15,061 bases of DNA from Mailhella massiliensis (GTDB taxonomy: Bacteria; Desulfobacterota; Desulfovibrionia; Desulfovibrionales; Desulfovibrionaceae). The stretch spans positions 1 to 15,061 of the forward strand of contig NZ_DYZA01000073.1 of assembly GCF_020741395.1 (NCBI RefSeq). Direction: 5' to 3'. Of the stretch, positions 1 through 6,112 are shown one piece after another. The first letter of the stretch is position 1, and each line of letters starts with the position of its first letter. Under the pieces are notes generated by a model. It was not told the DNA's origin, did no database searches, and worked only from the letters and a program-made list of their open reading frames with translations. Made by a program: the position numbers and the translations under genes.

Positions 1-74
1 GCATATTCCTTTCGTGCGGAGAATCATGGATGTGAGGCGAGAGAGGGAGGGCAGGCTTCCGAGTAAGGAACATG

Positions 75-96
75 AGAAATGCAGAGGCTCATTTCT
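75..96 (-). terminator. weak hairpin at the lipoprotein stop codon
   Basis: The 7-base arms AGAAATG (75-81) and CATTTCT (90-96) pair around an 8-base loop. The structure straddles the stop codon of the minus-strand lipoprotein gene (89-91). No clear T-tract follows on the minus strand, so this may be a 3' stabilising hairpin or chance rather than a true terminator. Confidence 0.3.
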
Positions 97-373
97 TTGC
101 CGGGGCGTTGTCTGTTCCCGTCGTCTTTTCCTTCACCCATTCATAGCCTTCCAGCGTCCTGTCCCTGGTCCATTCATAGCCGGACACCACGCTTTCTTTC
201 ACGTCGTTGCCCAGGGCGCGGGCGGTATCGGCCGTGTCGTTGCTGCTCCGGCTGTGCACCTGCGTGGACACGGGATTGCCCGCCGCATCGTAGCTGACCA
301 CGCTGCTCGTGGTTTTCGTGGCGCATGAGGCAAGGCAGAAAAGGGAGAGGCAGAGGAGAGGAATATGTTTCAT
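89..373 (-). CDS. small outer-membrane-type lipoprotein with 11-residue GYEW repeat
   Basis: This is a 94-residue protein of unrecognised family. It begins with a short lipoprotein signal peptide: Lys2, a hydrophobic stretch, then the lipobox L14-A-S-C17, so it should be cleaved and lipidated at Cys17. Position +2 after the cysteine is Ala, not Asp, which is compatible with sorting to the outer membrane by the E. coli rule. The mature part is polar, rich in Ser/Thr and charged residues, and carries two tandem 11-residue units starting GYEW at residues 65 and 76, followed by a Lys-rich tail. I chose the ATG at 371-373 because it gives the signal peptide and has an AGGGAG ribosome site just upstream; the reading frame stays open further upstream but without a signal. 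It follows the DUF815 ATPase gene on the same strand. No function can be assigned. Confidence 0.75.
   Translation of the reverse strand: MKHIPLLCLSLFCLASCATKTTSSVVSYDAAGNPVSTQVHSRSSNDTADTARALGNDVKESVVSGYEWTRDRTLEGYEWVKEKTTGTDNAPAKK
137..181. repeat. 12-base direct repeat, 33-base period, inside the lipoprotein gene
   Basis: CCATTCATAGCC occurs at 137-148 and again at 170-181, exactly 33 bases apart. The period equals 11 codons and matches the protein repeat beginning GYEW, so an internal 11-codon duplication is the likely origin. Confidence 0.75.
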
Positions 374-435
374 GGCGGCTCCCTGTATCCCGGCGGGCCG
401 GGAGTAGTGTTGCGGGAAAGGAAGGGGCTTGTGCG

Positions 436-464
436 GGACAGGCCGGGCTTTCCCCGGCCCGTCC
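436..464 (-). terminator. hairpin after the DUF815 ATPase gene
   Basis: The stem has an outer GGAC/GTCC (436-439, 461-464), an A.C mismatch, and an inner GGCCGGG/CCCGGCC (441-447, 453-459) around the loop CTTTC. It lies just past the stop codon of the minus-strand ATPase gene (477-479). The downstream minus-strand sequence is pyrimidine-rich but not a clean T-run, so it may be a partial terminator or a processing stem between the ATPase and lipoprotein genes. Confidence 0.5.
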
Positions 465-476
465 GTGAAAGGCATG

Positions 477-1664
477 CTAAATGCCGGACTTGGTAAGCTC
501 GATGAACTGCTTGGCCGCGCGGGGGCTGCGCCCGCCGTTGCGCGTGGCATGGGCCTCGGCGCGGATATCGAGCTGCTCTCTGGGCATGTCGATACCGTAC
601 TGTTCGGCCAGCTTGTGCACGATATCAAGGTAGCGGTCCTTGTCGGGCCGGAAGAAGGTGACGGTGAGGCCGAAGCGGGCGGAAAGGGACATGAGCTCCT
701 GCCGCGTGTCGCCTTCATGCAGGTCGTTGCCGGTGCGGTCTTCCCAGCTTTCCTTGATGAGGTGGCGGCGGTTGCTCGTGGCGTACACGGCGAAATTGCC
801 GCTGTGCCCGTTCACGCTCCCCTCCAGTATGGCCTTGAGCGCCGCAAAGTCGTTGTCGTTGCTGCTGAAGCTCAAATCGTCGATGAACAGGATGAACTTG
901 AGCGGATTGCGGGAAAGCGCTTCCGTGATTTCCGGAATCTGGTAGAGCTGATTTTTCTTTACTTCCACAAGGCGCAGGCCCCGGTTCCAGTAGGCGTTGA
1001 CAACGGCCTTCACCGTGCTGCTCTTGCCCGTGCCCGCGTCGCCGTACAGAAGCACGTTGTTCACCGGCCTGCCGTCGAGCAGCGCTTCGGTGTTGGCAAT
1101 GACTTTGGCGCGTTCCCGTTCGTAGCCGGGGAGCTGCTCCAGAGTCTGCGGGTCGGGGTGGCGCACGGGAATAAGTTCCCCGTCTTTCACCGTGAACATG
1201 CGGTAGCGTGCGAACATGCCGTAGCCTGTAATGTGGATGCCCGCGATACGTTCATGATAGGCTGCGGCGAAATCGAGCGCGCTCGTCTTCCAGCGGGGCA
1301 GGAAGCCCGCGTAGGCCAGGCGGCCGCGTATGGCTTCGCCGTTGAAGGTGGAAAGCTCCTGGAGAAACTTGAGTTCATGCTCCAGACATTCGGCAAGGCA
1401 CGGGGAGACGGGCTCCGTGCCGCAGCTTGCGCGCATGTAGATGTTTTCATCTTCCAGAAGCAGATTGAGCAGGTAGGCGCTCCAGTCGTCGCCGTGGGCA
1501 AACAGCGCGGCGGCAAAGGCGCAGTAGGCCTCCACCCCGGCCGGAGTGTCGGCCACATCGGTATCGAGCAGGACCTGAAGGCGGGCAACCGCCGGGTCGG
1601 AAAGAATGTTGCGGAAAACGACGAGACTGCGGAGCTTGACACTGTAAAGAGGCAGGAAATTCAT
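477..1664 (-). CDS. DUF815-family AAA+ ATPase
   Basis: A 395-residue cytoplasmic ATPase of the DUF815 (COG2607) type, a family of P-loop AAA+ proteins whose cellular role is not well established. The first ~190 residues form a mostly helical family-specific region. The ATPase module follows: Walker A GDAGTGKS at 208-215, Walker B hydrophobic strand ending IDD at 261-263, a sensor-1-like YATSNRR at 294-300, and a C-terminal GRSPRAAKQF (378-387) that looks like sensor 2 with Arg382. All key nucleotide-binding residues are present. There is no signal peptide or membrane segment. Length is normal for the family. The ATG at 1664 is preceded by AAGGTGG at good spacing and by a plausible promoter at 1693-1721. 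It is divergent from the D-2-hydroxyacid dehydrogenase and is followed on the same strand by a small lipoprotein gene. The family call is firm; the function is not. Confidence 0.92.
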   Translation of the reverse strand: MNFLPLYSVKLRSLVVFRNILSDPAVARLQVLLDTDVADTPAGVEAYCAFAAALFAHGDDWSAYLLNLLLEDENIYMRASCGTEPVSPCLAECLEHELKFLQELSTFNGEAIRGRLAYAGFLPRWKTSALDFAAAYHERIAGIHITGYGMFARYRMFTVKDGELIPVRHPDPQTLEQLPGYERERAKVIANTEALLDGRPVNNVLLYGDAGTGKSSTVKAVVNAYWNRGLRLVEVKKNQLYQIPEITEALSRNPLKFILFIDDLSFSSNDNDFAALKAILEGSVNGHSGNFAVYATSNRRHLIKESWEDRTGNDLHEGDTRQELMSLSARFGLTVTFFRPDKDRYLDIVHKLAEQYGIDMPREQLDIRAEAHATRNGGRSPRAAKQFIELTKSGI

Positions 1665-1692
1665 GAAAGGCCACCTTCAAAAAGTTTGGGTA

Positions 1693-1721
1693 AGTATAGG
1701 CCGACGGCACACGGCATGCAA
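1693..1721 (-). promoter_or_regulatory. candidate sigma70 promoter for the DUF815 ATPase gene
   Basis: Read on the minus strand, TTGCAT (1716-1721) is followed after exactly 17 bases by TATACT (1693-1698, five of six matches to the -10 consensus). The start codon is at 1664, giving a leader of roughly 20 bases with AAGGTGG as the ribosome site. The -35 match is only moderate. Confidence 0.5.
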
Positions 1722-1823
1722 GCGCGGAAAATCCCCGCTCTTGCACCGGGGTAAAGGCTGTGGCACAAGCAGAACAGACGGGGGAAGATCCCTTCCTCCA
1801 GTATGAGGCGCGGGCCCGTCCCT

Positions 1824-1894
1824 GCCTGTTCCCGCCGTGCGGAGTCCGGGAACAGGCGTCCCCGGACCCTTTGCCGCCGGGAACAGGCGTTTTT
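1824..1894 (+). promoter_or_regulatory. candidate attenuator/switch: competing hairpins in the leader of the hydroxyacid dehydrogenase
   Basis: One left arm, GCCTGTTCCCG (1824-1834, arm A), is perfectly complementary to two identical right arms CGGGAACAGGC at 1847-1857 (B) and 1878-1888 (C). A:B is one hairpin. A:C would instead enclose a separate hairpin GTCCGGG/CCCGGAC (1844-1850 with 1861-1867) and would be followed by G and five T (1890-1894), like an intrinsic terminator. A:B excludes both. A further TGTTCCC (1986-1992) near the ribosome site could also pair with B or C. The complementarity is visible directly; an RNA switch is inference, and a multi-site protein operator is an equally valid reading. 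Confidence 0.4.
1846..1890. repeat. 14-base direct repeat with an inverted partner
   Basis: CCGGGAACAGGCGT is present at 1846-1859 and 1877-1890. Its 11-base core is also present in inverse orientation at 1824-1834. Three copies within about 70 bases of noncoding DNA could be an array of protein-binding sites. Confidence 0.7.
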
Positions 1895-2019
1895 CGCAGG
1901 AGAGGAGCGCGGCTTCCATACCCGGGCAGCGCGTCCCCACGGGCGTGCTCCGGGCCCCATGGGCAGCGCTCAGGCCGCACGGGGTTGTTCCCCGGGAATC
2001 TGCAAAAGGAGAAAAGGCG

Positions 2020-2997
2020 ATGAAGATAACGGTGCTGGACGGCAAAACTTTGCAGGCGGGCATACCTTTCCCGTGGCCCGTGGACGGAGAGGATGAGTGG
2101 ACATGCTTTGAGAGTTCCTCCCCTGACGAGGTGCGGGAACGCGCCGTTGGCGCGGAAATTCTTGTCATCAACAAAATCGTGATGGATGCCGCCCTGATGG
2201 ATGCGCTGCCCGGGCTTCGCTGCATAGCCGTGACGGCGGCGGGCACCAACGTGGTGGATTCCCGCGCCGCCGGGGAGCGGGGCATCGTGGTGTGCAACAC
2301 CCCGGCCTACGGCACCGACGCCGTGGCCCAGCATGTGTTCGCCCTGCTTCTGGAACTGTGCCGCCGCACAAGCCTGCACGATGAAAGTGTGCGCCGGGGC
2401 GACTGGGGCCGCGCGGGCGATTTCTGCTACTGCCTCACCCCGCAGGTGGAGCTTACGGGCAAAACCTTCGGCGTGTTCGGCTACGGCAACCTGGGCAGGC
2501 GCGTGGCGGAAATAGCCCACGCCTTCGGCATGAAGGTCGCGGCCTGCGCCCACAGGTCCGTGCCTGCGCCGGGCTACGAGCCTTTTTCCTTTGTCTCGAA
2601 AGAGGAGCTTTTCCGCCAGTCGGACGTTCTTTCCCTGCATTGTCCCCTCACGGAGGAGACCCGCGGCCTGGTGTGCCGGGAGACGCTGGACATGATGAAG
2701 CCCGGCTCCGTCGTCATAAATACTTCGCGCGGGCCCGTGGTATGCGGAGCCGACGTGGCCGATGCCCTGCGTTCGGGCCGCCTCGGCGGCTTTGCGGCGG
2801 ACGTTTTGGAGCAGGAGCCGCCCTCCATGGACGATCCGCTCCTTTCCGCCCCGAACAGCCTCATCACCCCGCACCTTGCCTGGATGACGGACGGAGCGCG
2901 GCGGAACATCGTTTCCATCACTCTGGAAAATATTCGGCGTTACAAGGCAGGCGACCCGCAGAACGTGGTCAATAAGGAATGGCTGCGCCGGGGCTAG
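2020..2997 (+). CDS. D-2-hydroxyacid dehydrogenase (glycerate/hydroxypyruvate type)
   Basis: A 325-residue cytosolic oxidoreductase of the D-isomer-specific 2-hydroxyacid dehydrogenase family, which interconverts 2-hydroxyacids and 2-oxoacids with NAD(P). The Rossmann glycine motif GYGNLG is at 154-159. The catalytic triad is complete: Arg237 in NTSRGP, Glu266 in DVLEQEP, and His285 in TPHLAW. At the end of the second Rossmann strand, where NAD-specific members usually have Asp, this protein reads AHRS (177-180), which hints at NADP(H) use. Length is normal. The ATG at 2020 is preferred because AAAGGAG lies 8 bases upstream and the family N-terminus starts here; the frame is open back to 1837 but that part encodes no family sequence. 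It is divergent from the DUF815 ATPase gene. The substrate could be hydroxypyruvate/glycerate, glyoxylate or another 2-oxoacid; sequence alone does not decide. Confidence 0.9.
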   Translation: MKITVLDGKTLQAGIPFPWPVDGEDEWTCFESSSPDEVRERAVGAEILVINKIVMDAALMDALPGLRCIAVTAAGTNVVDSRAAGERGIVVCNTPAYGTDAVAQHVFALLLELCRRTSLHDESVRRGDWGRAGDFCYCLTPQVELTGKTFGVFGYGNLGRRVAEIAHAFGMKVAACAHRSVPAPGYEPFSFVSKEELFRQSDVLSLHCPLTEETRGLVCRETLDMMKPGSVVINTSRGPVVCGADVADALRSGRLGGFAADVLEQEPPSMDDPLLSAPNSLITPHLAWMTDGARRNIVSITLENIRRYKAGDPQNVVNKEWLRRG

Positions 2998-3035
2998 CCG
3001 CGCCCGGCTGAAGAAAAACAGGCGCGGCGCGTTTT
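2998..3035 (+). terminator. hairpin right after the hydroxyacid dehydrogenase stop codon
   Basis: CCGCGCC (2998-3004) pairs with GGCGCGG (3021-3027) around a 16-base loop. It is followed shortly by GTTTTC and then GTTTTT. The T-tract is offset by three bases, so the terminator is plausible but not ideal. Confidence 0.5.
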
Positions 3036-3080
3036 CTGTTTTTGGGCAGGCGTTCCGGGGAGCCGGAGGCGGAAGGCTTG

Positions 3081-3109
3081 CCCGGCGGGGCCCCGGCATT
3101 TCCGCCGGG
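3081..3109. repeat. inverted repeat in the convergent spacer
   Basis: CCCGGCGG (3081-3088) and CCGCCGGG (3102-3109) form an 8-base stem with a 13-base loop. No T-tract follows on either strand. It is part of a 294-base gene-free stretch (2998-3291) that otherwise holds only terminator-like hairpins. Confidence 0.5.
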
Positions 3110-3156
3110 AGTCTTCAGCTGCGGGCTTTGGAGCGCGCTTTCTTCTGCCGTGCCGT

Positions 3157-3184
3157 AAAAAAGGCCGCATGACGCGGCCTTTTT
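3157..3184. terminator. bidirectional intrinsic terminator
   Basis: Six A, then GGCCGC (3163-3168), a 5-base loop, GCGGCC (3174-3179), then five T. The A-tract and T-tract on the two sides make it usable from both strands, as expected between the convergent hydroxyacid dehydrogenase and the dsbD operon. Confidence 0.85.
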
Positions 3185-3209
3185 CATGGGCGGAAGGTTC
3201 CGCGGCAGG

Positions 3210-3234
3210 GCAGGAAAACGGCGTTTTCCCCTGC
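3210..3234. repeat. hairpin in the convergent spacer
   Basis: GGAAAAC (3213-3219) and GTTTTCC (3223-3229) form a 7-base stem with a 3-base loop, extended by GCA/TGC after a two-base bulge. It sits between two terminator-like structures, and its role is unclear. Confidence 0.5.
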
Positions 3235-3250
3235 GGGGAAGAGCTCCTTC

Positions 3251-3283
3251 AAAGCCCGGCGGCGGATTCCGCCGCGCGGCTTT
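3251..3283 (-). terminator. terminator after the dsbD / acidic protein pair
   Basis: AAAGCC (3251-3256) pairs with GGCTTT (3278-3283), and GCGGCGG (3259-3265) pairs with CCGCCGC (3269-3275) around a 3-base loop, with a 2x2 internal mismatch. It lies 8 bases past the stop codon of the minus-strand acidic protein gene. The T-run is short (three). Confidence 0.6.
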
Positions 3284-3291
3284 CCTTGGGA

Positions 3292-3645
3292 TCAGTTCCC
3301 GTCGTCCTCTTCCTCGTCGAGCACTGCGTCGGTGACGAAATCGAAGGCCACGCGCTCGATGGGGGCTTCGGGTTCATAGGCGAGCATGTCGGCCAGGAAA
3401 TTTTCCGGCAGTTCCCTGTTCTTTTCCCGGGCTTCCACAATGAGGGCGTTCATGCGGTCGGTATAGGCGCGGATGAGGCGGAAGACTTCGGCTACCACAG
3501 GGCTTGCGGGCGCGGGCTCGTTTTCCTCTCCGCCGCCGCAGCTGGAGTGTTCCTCTTCGACGGAATCGTCGTAGGCGTCGAGGGCGGCGTTGATTTCCAG
3601 TTCGGAAAGGGCGGCGAATTCGGGAAGGGTCTTGATCGTGTTCAT
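3292..3645 (-). CDS. small acidic protein of unknown function, downstream of dsbD
   Basis: A 117-residue protein that I do not recognise. It has no signal peptide and no membrane segment, so it is probably cytoplasmic. It is strongly acidic: clusters of Asp/Glu occur at residues 26-32, 40-43 and 110-115. A Pro/Ala-rich link (44-49) separates an N-terminal helix-prone part from a longer predicted helical part at about 50-90. A single cysteine (Cys36) precedes three glycines. The ATG at 3645 has AAGG about 8 bases upstream. It begins 55 bases after the dsbD stop on the same strand with no terminator between, so it is probably cotranscribed with dsbD and ends at the hairpin at 3251-3283. Nothing in the sequence ties it to thiol chemistry beyond this position. 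Confidence 0.75.
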   Translation of the reverse strand: MNTIKTLPEFAALSELEINAALDAYDDSVEEEHSSCGGGEENEPAPASPVVAEVFRLIRAYTDRMNALIVEAREKNRELPENFLADMLAYEPEAPIERVAFDFVTDAVLDEEEDDGN

Positions 3646-3700
3646 GAAAAAAACCTTGGGTTCGGGTTATGTTCGGGGTGAGGGGAGAACCTTTTGCGGC

Positions 3701-5737
3701 CTATTCCCGGGGTTGGCTGAGAAGTTTTACGGGGTTCAGCATCTCCACCATGCGCTTGTGCGGGATTTTCGCCTGGCGCAGGGCGAGGTGCAGGTCGGTG
3801 GTGGTGTAGATATCGCGCAGTATTACGGGGCTCCCGGCGCCTTCCCCTTCCGGGAATATGGCGAGCAGCGGGATGCTGGCGCTGTTCAAGGCGCGCAGAA
3901 GCTTCTGATGCGATTCGTTTTTGAACGTCATGTCCACCTTCACGGCGGTGAGGGAATACTGATCCATGATGGGCAGGAGATTGGGCGCGGCGAGGGTGGT
4001 GCGTTCCAGCACCTTGCAGGTGGGGCACCAGTCGGCCGTGAATTCCACGATCATGGCCTTTTTTCCCAGGTCCTCGCGGAAGCTTTCCTCGGCAAATTCC
4101 ACCCAGGGCACGATTTCCTTCTGCGCAGGCAAAAAGGCCCAGAAGCCGGAAAGGAAAATGGCTCCGAAAGCGAAGGCTCCCAGGAACATGCGCCTTGTGA
4201 TGGAGCCGCGCAGGCTACCCCAGCGGCCCCATATCCATGCCGTGATGGAGGCCACAAGCAGGGTGATGAGCGTCTTGACGTGCAGCGCCGGGGGCAGAAG
4301 GGAGAAAAGATAAATGGCCGTGCCCATGAGCATGAAGCCGAGAATCCGTTCCAGCACGCTGAGCCACGCCCCGGGTCGGGGCAGAAAACGCACCAGGCGG
4401 GGGTAGCAGGCGAGCGCCACATAGGGCGCGGCCATGCCCACGCCCGTGGCCGCAAATATAGTCATGAGCACGGGCAGGGGCTTGGTGATGCCCCAGGCCA
4501 GCACGCCGCCGAGAAGCGGGCCGCTGCACGGCGTGGCCAGAAGCGTGGTGAACATGCCGGTGCTGAAGGCCTGCATGCGCGGGGAGGAGCTGTGATGGGT
4601 CTGAAGGTCGAGCACGGGCAGGTGGAACACGTCGAACATGGAAAGGCCCATGCAGAACACGATGAGCAGCATGAGGAATATGACTTCGCTGCTCTGGAAA
4701 AGCTGGCCCCACAAGATGCCGGTGAGCCCGGAAATGACGGCGAGCAGCGTGAACCACGCCACGATGCCTGCGGCAAAGAATATGGTGTGCTCGCGTATGC
4801 TCCTGCGGCGCTCCTCAAAGCTCTCCTCCTGGTCGAGCAGTACGGAGAATTTCATGGTGAGCACGGGAAGCACGCAGGGCATGAAGTTCAGAAGAAGCCC
4901 TGCGAGCAGGCCGAGGCCCACGGCTCTCGGCCAGCCGTCGATCTGGAAGCTCCCCTCCAGGTGCTGGGGCGTGAAGGACCAGCCTTCCGGCTTCGTGCGT
5001 GAGGCGGCGGAGGGCAGGGGCACGGCGGGCGCAGCGTTCAGCTTGGTTCTTTTCTGGAACACGGAGGTGGGCGCGTCCGGCAGAAGGTCGGCGTGCCTTT
5101 CGGCGGCCGGCTTCCTGGGAATTTCGGGGACGGCGGGCACTTCCGGCGGCACGGATTCCTCCCCGCAGCAGGCGGGGCTTTCGAGGAATTTCGGGAACCA
5201 GCTCTGCTGCGCCGCATTCTGAAGTTCCGCCGGAGCGGTGGGCAGAAGGATGCGCGTATGCACGGGCCGGCAGTGCTGGTCGGAACAGGCGAGCAGGGAG
5301 ATATCCAGCGTCACGGCTCGGGATTCCGCTTCCCGGAACACAAGAAATACGGGGACTGTCCCGTGATAAAGATAGCTTTTTCCCCCGGAAGGCAGGGAAG
5401 ATTCGGCGCCTGGAAGATAGTGGATCTGTACCTTGCCCGGCGCGAGGGGCTCCCCGTCCGCCAGCACCGTCACGGTAAAGGGTATACCTTCGTCCCCATT
5501 TTCATGGGCGTAGGTGTGGTAGCCCGGCTGGGGCATGAGCCACAGTACCGCCATGGAGGTGTTCTTCTCCAACGGGGGAGTGAGGGTTCTGCCGTCTACG
5601 GCGGAGAGTTTGGCCCATTCCGTATGGAAGCGGTAGGGCAGGTCCGACGCCGCAGAAGCGGCCTTTCCGCCTGAAAAGACGAAGAAAAGAGCCAGCAGCA
5701 GGCCGAAGGGGAATATGAAGCGCGACATCCTTTTCAT
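3701..5737 (-). CDS. dsbD: thiol:disulfide interchange protein DsbD
   Basis: A 678-residue inner-membrane protein of the DsbD family, which moves electrons from cytoplasmic thioredoxin to periplasmic partners (for example isomerases or cytochrome c maturation thioredoxins). A signal peptide (about 1-30, ending AASAA) leads to a periplasmic domain with the CSDQHC pair Cys151/Cys156. A Pro/Ala-rich linker (about 195-260) follows, then about eight membrane segments (271-537) holding the conserved cysteines Cys288 (FMPCVLP) and Cys404 (ATPCSGP). The C-terminal thioredoxin fold carries WCPTC with Cys571/Cys574. All six redox cysteines are present. It is longer than E. coli DsbD (565 residues), partly because of the linker. 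I chose the ATG at 5737, which gives a normal signal peptide; the frame stays open to 5839 but that would overlap the tRNA gene. No convincing ribosome site precedes either 5737 or the next ATG at 5728. Confidence 0.94.
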   Translation of the reverse strand: MKRMSRFIFPFGLLLALFFVFSGGKAASAASDLPYRFHTEWAKLSAVDGRTLTPPLEKNTSMAVLWLMPQPGYHTYAHENGDEGIPFTVTVLADGEPLAPGKVQIHYLPGAESSLPSGGKSYLYHGTVPVFLVFREAESRAVTLDISLLACSDQHCRPVHTRILLPTAPAELQNAAQQSWFPKFLESPACCGEESVPPEVPAVPEIPRKPAAERHADLLPDAPTSVFQKRTKLNAAPAVPLPSAASRTKPEGWSFTPQHLEGSFQIDGWPRAVGLGLLAGLLLNFMPCVLPVLTMKFSVLLDQEESFEERRRSIREHTIFFAAGIVAWFTLLAVISGLTGILWGQLFQSSEVIFLMLLIVFCMGLSMFDVFHLPVLDLQTHHSSSPRMQAFSTGMFTTLLATPCSGPLLGGVLAWGITKPLPVLMTIFAATGVGMAAPYVALACYPRLVRFLPRPGAWLSVLERILGFMLMGTAIYLFSLLPPALHVKTLITLLVASITAWIWGRWGSLRGSITRRMFLGAFAFGAIFLSGFWAFLPAQKEIVPWVEFAEESFREDLGKKAMIVEFTADWCPTCKVLERTTLAAPNLLPIMDQYSLTAVKVDMTFKNESHQKLLRALNSASIPLLAIFPEGEGAGSPVILRDIYTTTDLHLALRQAKIPHKRMVEMLNPVKLLSQPRE

Positions 5738-5782
5738 GGGAAGGCACGCTAAACTTTTTTCCCGGAAAAGGCAAAATTTTTC

Positions 5783-5811
5783 TTGACGGGGAGGCCCTGC
5801 GCGGCTATGAC
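5783..5811 (+). promoter_or_regulatory. sigma70-type promoter of tRNA-Lys
   Basis: TTGACG (5783-5788), a spacer of exactly 17 bases, then TATGAC (5806-5811). An A/T-rich stretch (about 5768-5782) lies directly upstream, like an UP element. The tRNA begins 21 bases after the -10 box. This is the best promoter match in the window. Confidence 0.75.
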
Positions 5812-5832
5812 TGTTTCTGCGCTTCATGCACT

Positions 5833-5908
<76 letters not shown>

Positions 5909-5919
5909 GTCGCAAAATC

Positions 5920-5949
5920 GCCCCTTGCATCCGTGCAGGGGGCTTTTTT
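5920..5949 (+). terminator. intrinsic terminator of tRNA-Lys
   Basis: A 10-base stem, GCCCCTTGCA (5920-5929) with TGCAGGGGGC (5934-5943), contains one T-G wobble and loop TCCG, and is followed by six T. It begins 12 bases after the tRNA 3' end. Confidence 0.92.
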
Positions 5950-6072
5950 GATTTCCGGGCCCGGCGTTGCCGGTGCCGGGAGGCATGAAGGCGCGGGCCG
6001 CCTTTTCTGCGGCCGCTGCCCTTGACGCGGGTGCGCGGAAGGGCGGGCGGCAAAGGCGGCCCCGGCAGAGGG

Positions 6073-6100
6073 GCGCGAAAGCGCAAAAGGAGAATTCCTT
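6073..6100 (+). promoter_or_regulatory. two small hairpins in the leader of the FAD/Fe-S dehydrogenase
   Basis: GCGC-GAAA-GCGC (6073-6084) is a short stem capped by a GNRA-type loop. AAGGA-GAAT-TCCTT (6087-6100) folds over a ribosome-site-like AAGGAG. The site nearest the start codon is AGAGG (about 6103-6107), which is left free. The remaining spacer from 5950 has no convincing promoter: TTGACG at 6022 has no -10 partner at the right distance. Confidence 0.3.
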
Positions 6101-6112
6101 CCAGAGGTCGCC

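Noticed and set aside
1837..2019. An upstream start for the D-2-hydroxyacid dehydrogenase
   Set aside because: The extra 61 residues are Arg/Pro/Gly-rich, do not match the family, and would span the hairpin set. The ATG at 2020 has a strong ribosome site.
1447..3099. A 550-codon minus-strand open frame across the DUF815 start and the hydroxyacid dehydrogenase
   Set aside because: It has no motif, no ribosome site, and runs across two well-supported genes and their divergent control region.
6022..6050. Promoter with TTGACG before the FAD/Fe-S dehydrogenase
   Set aside because: The -35-like hexamer is good, but the sequence 16-18 bases downstream is GC-rich with no -10 match.
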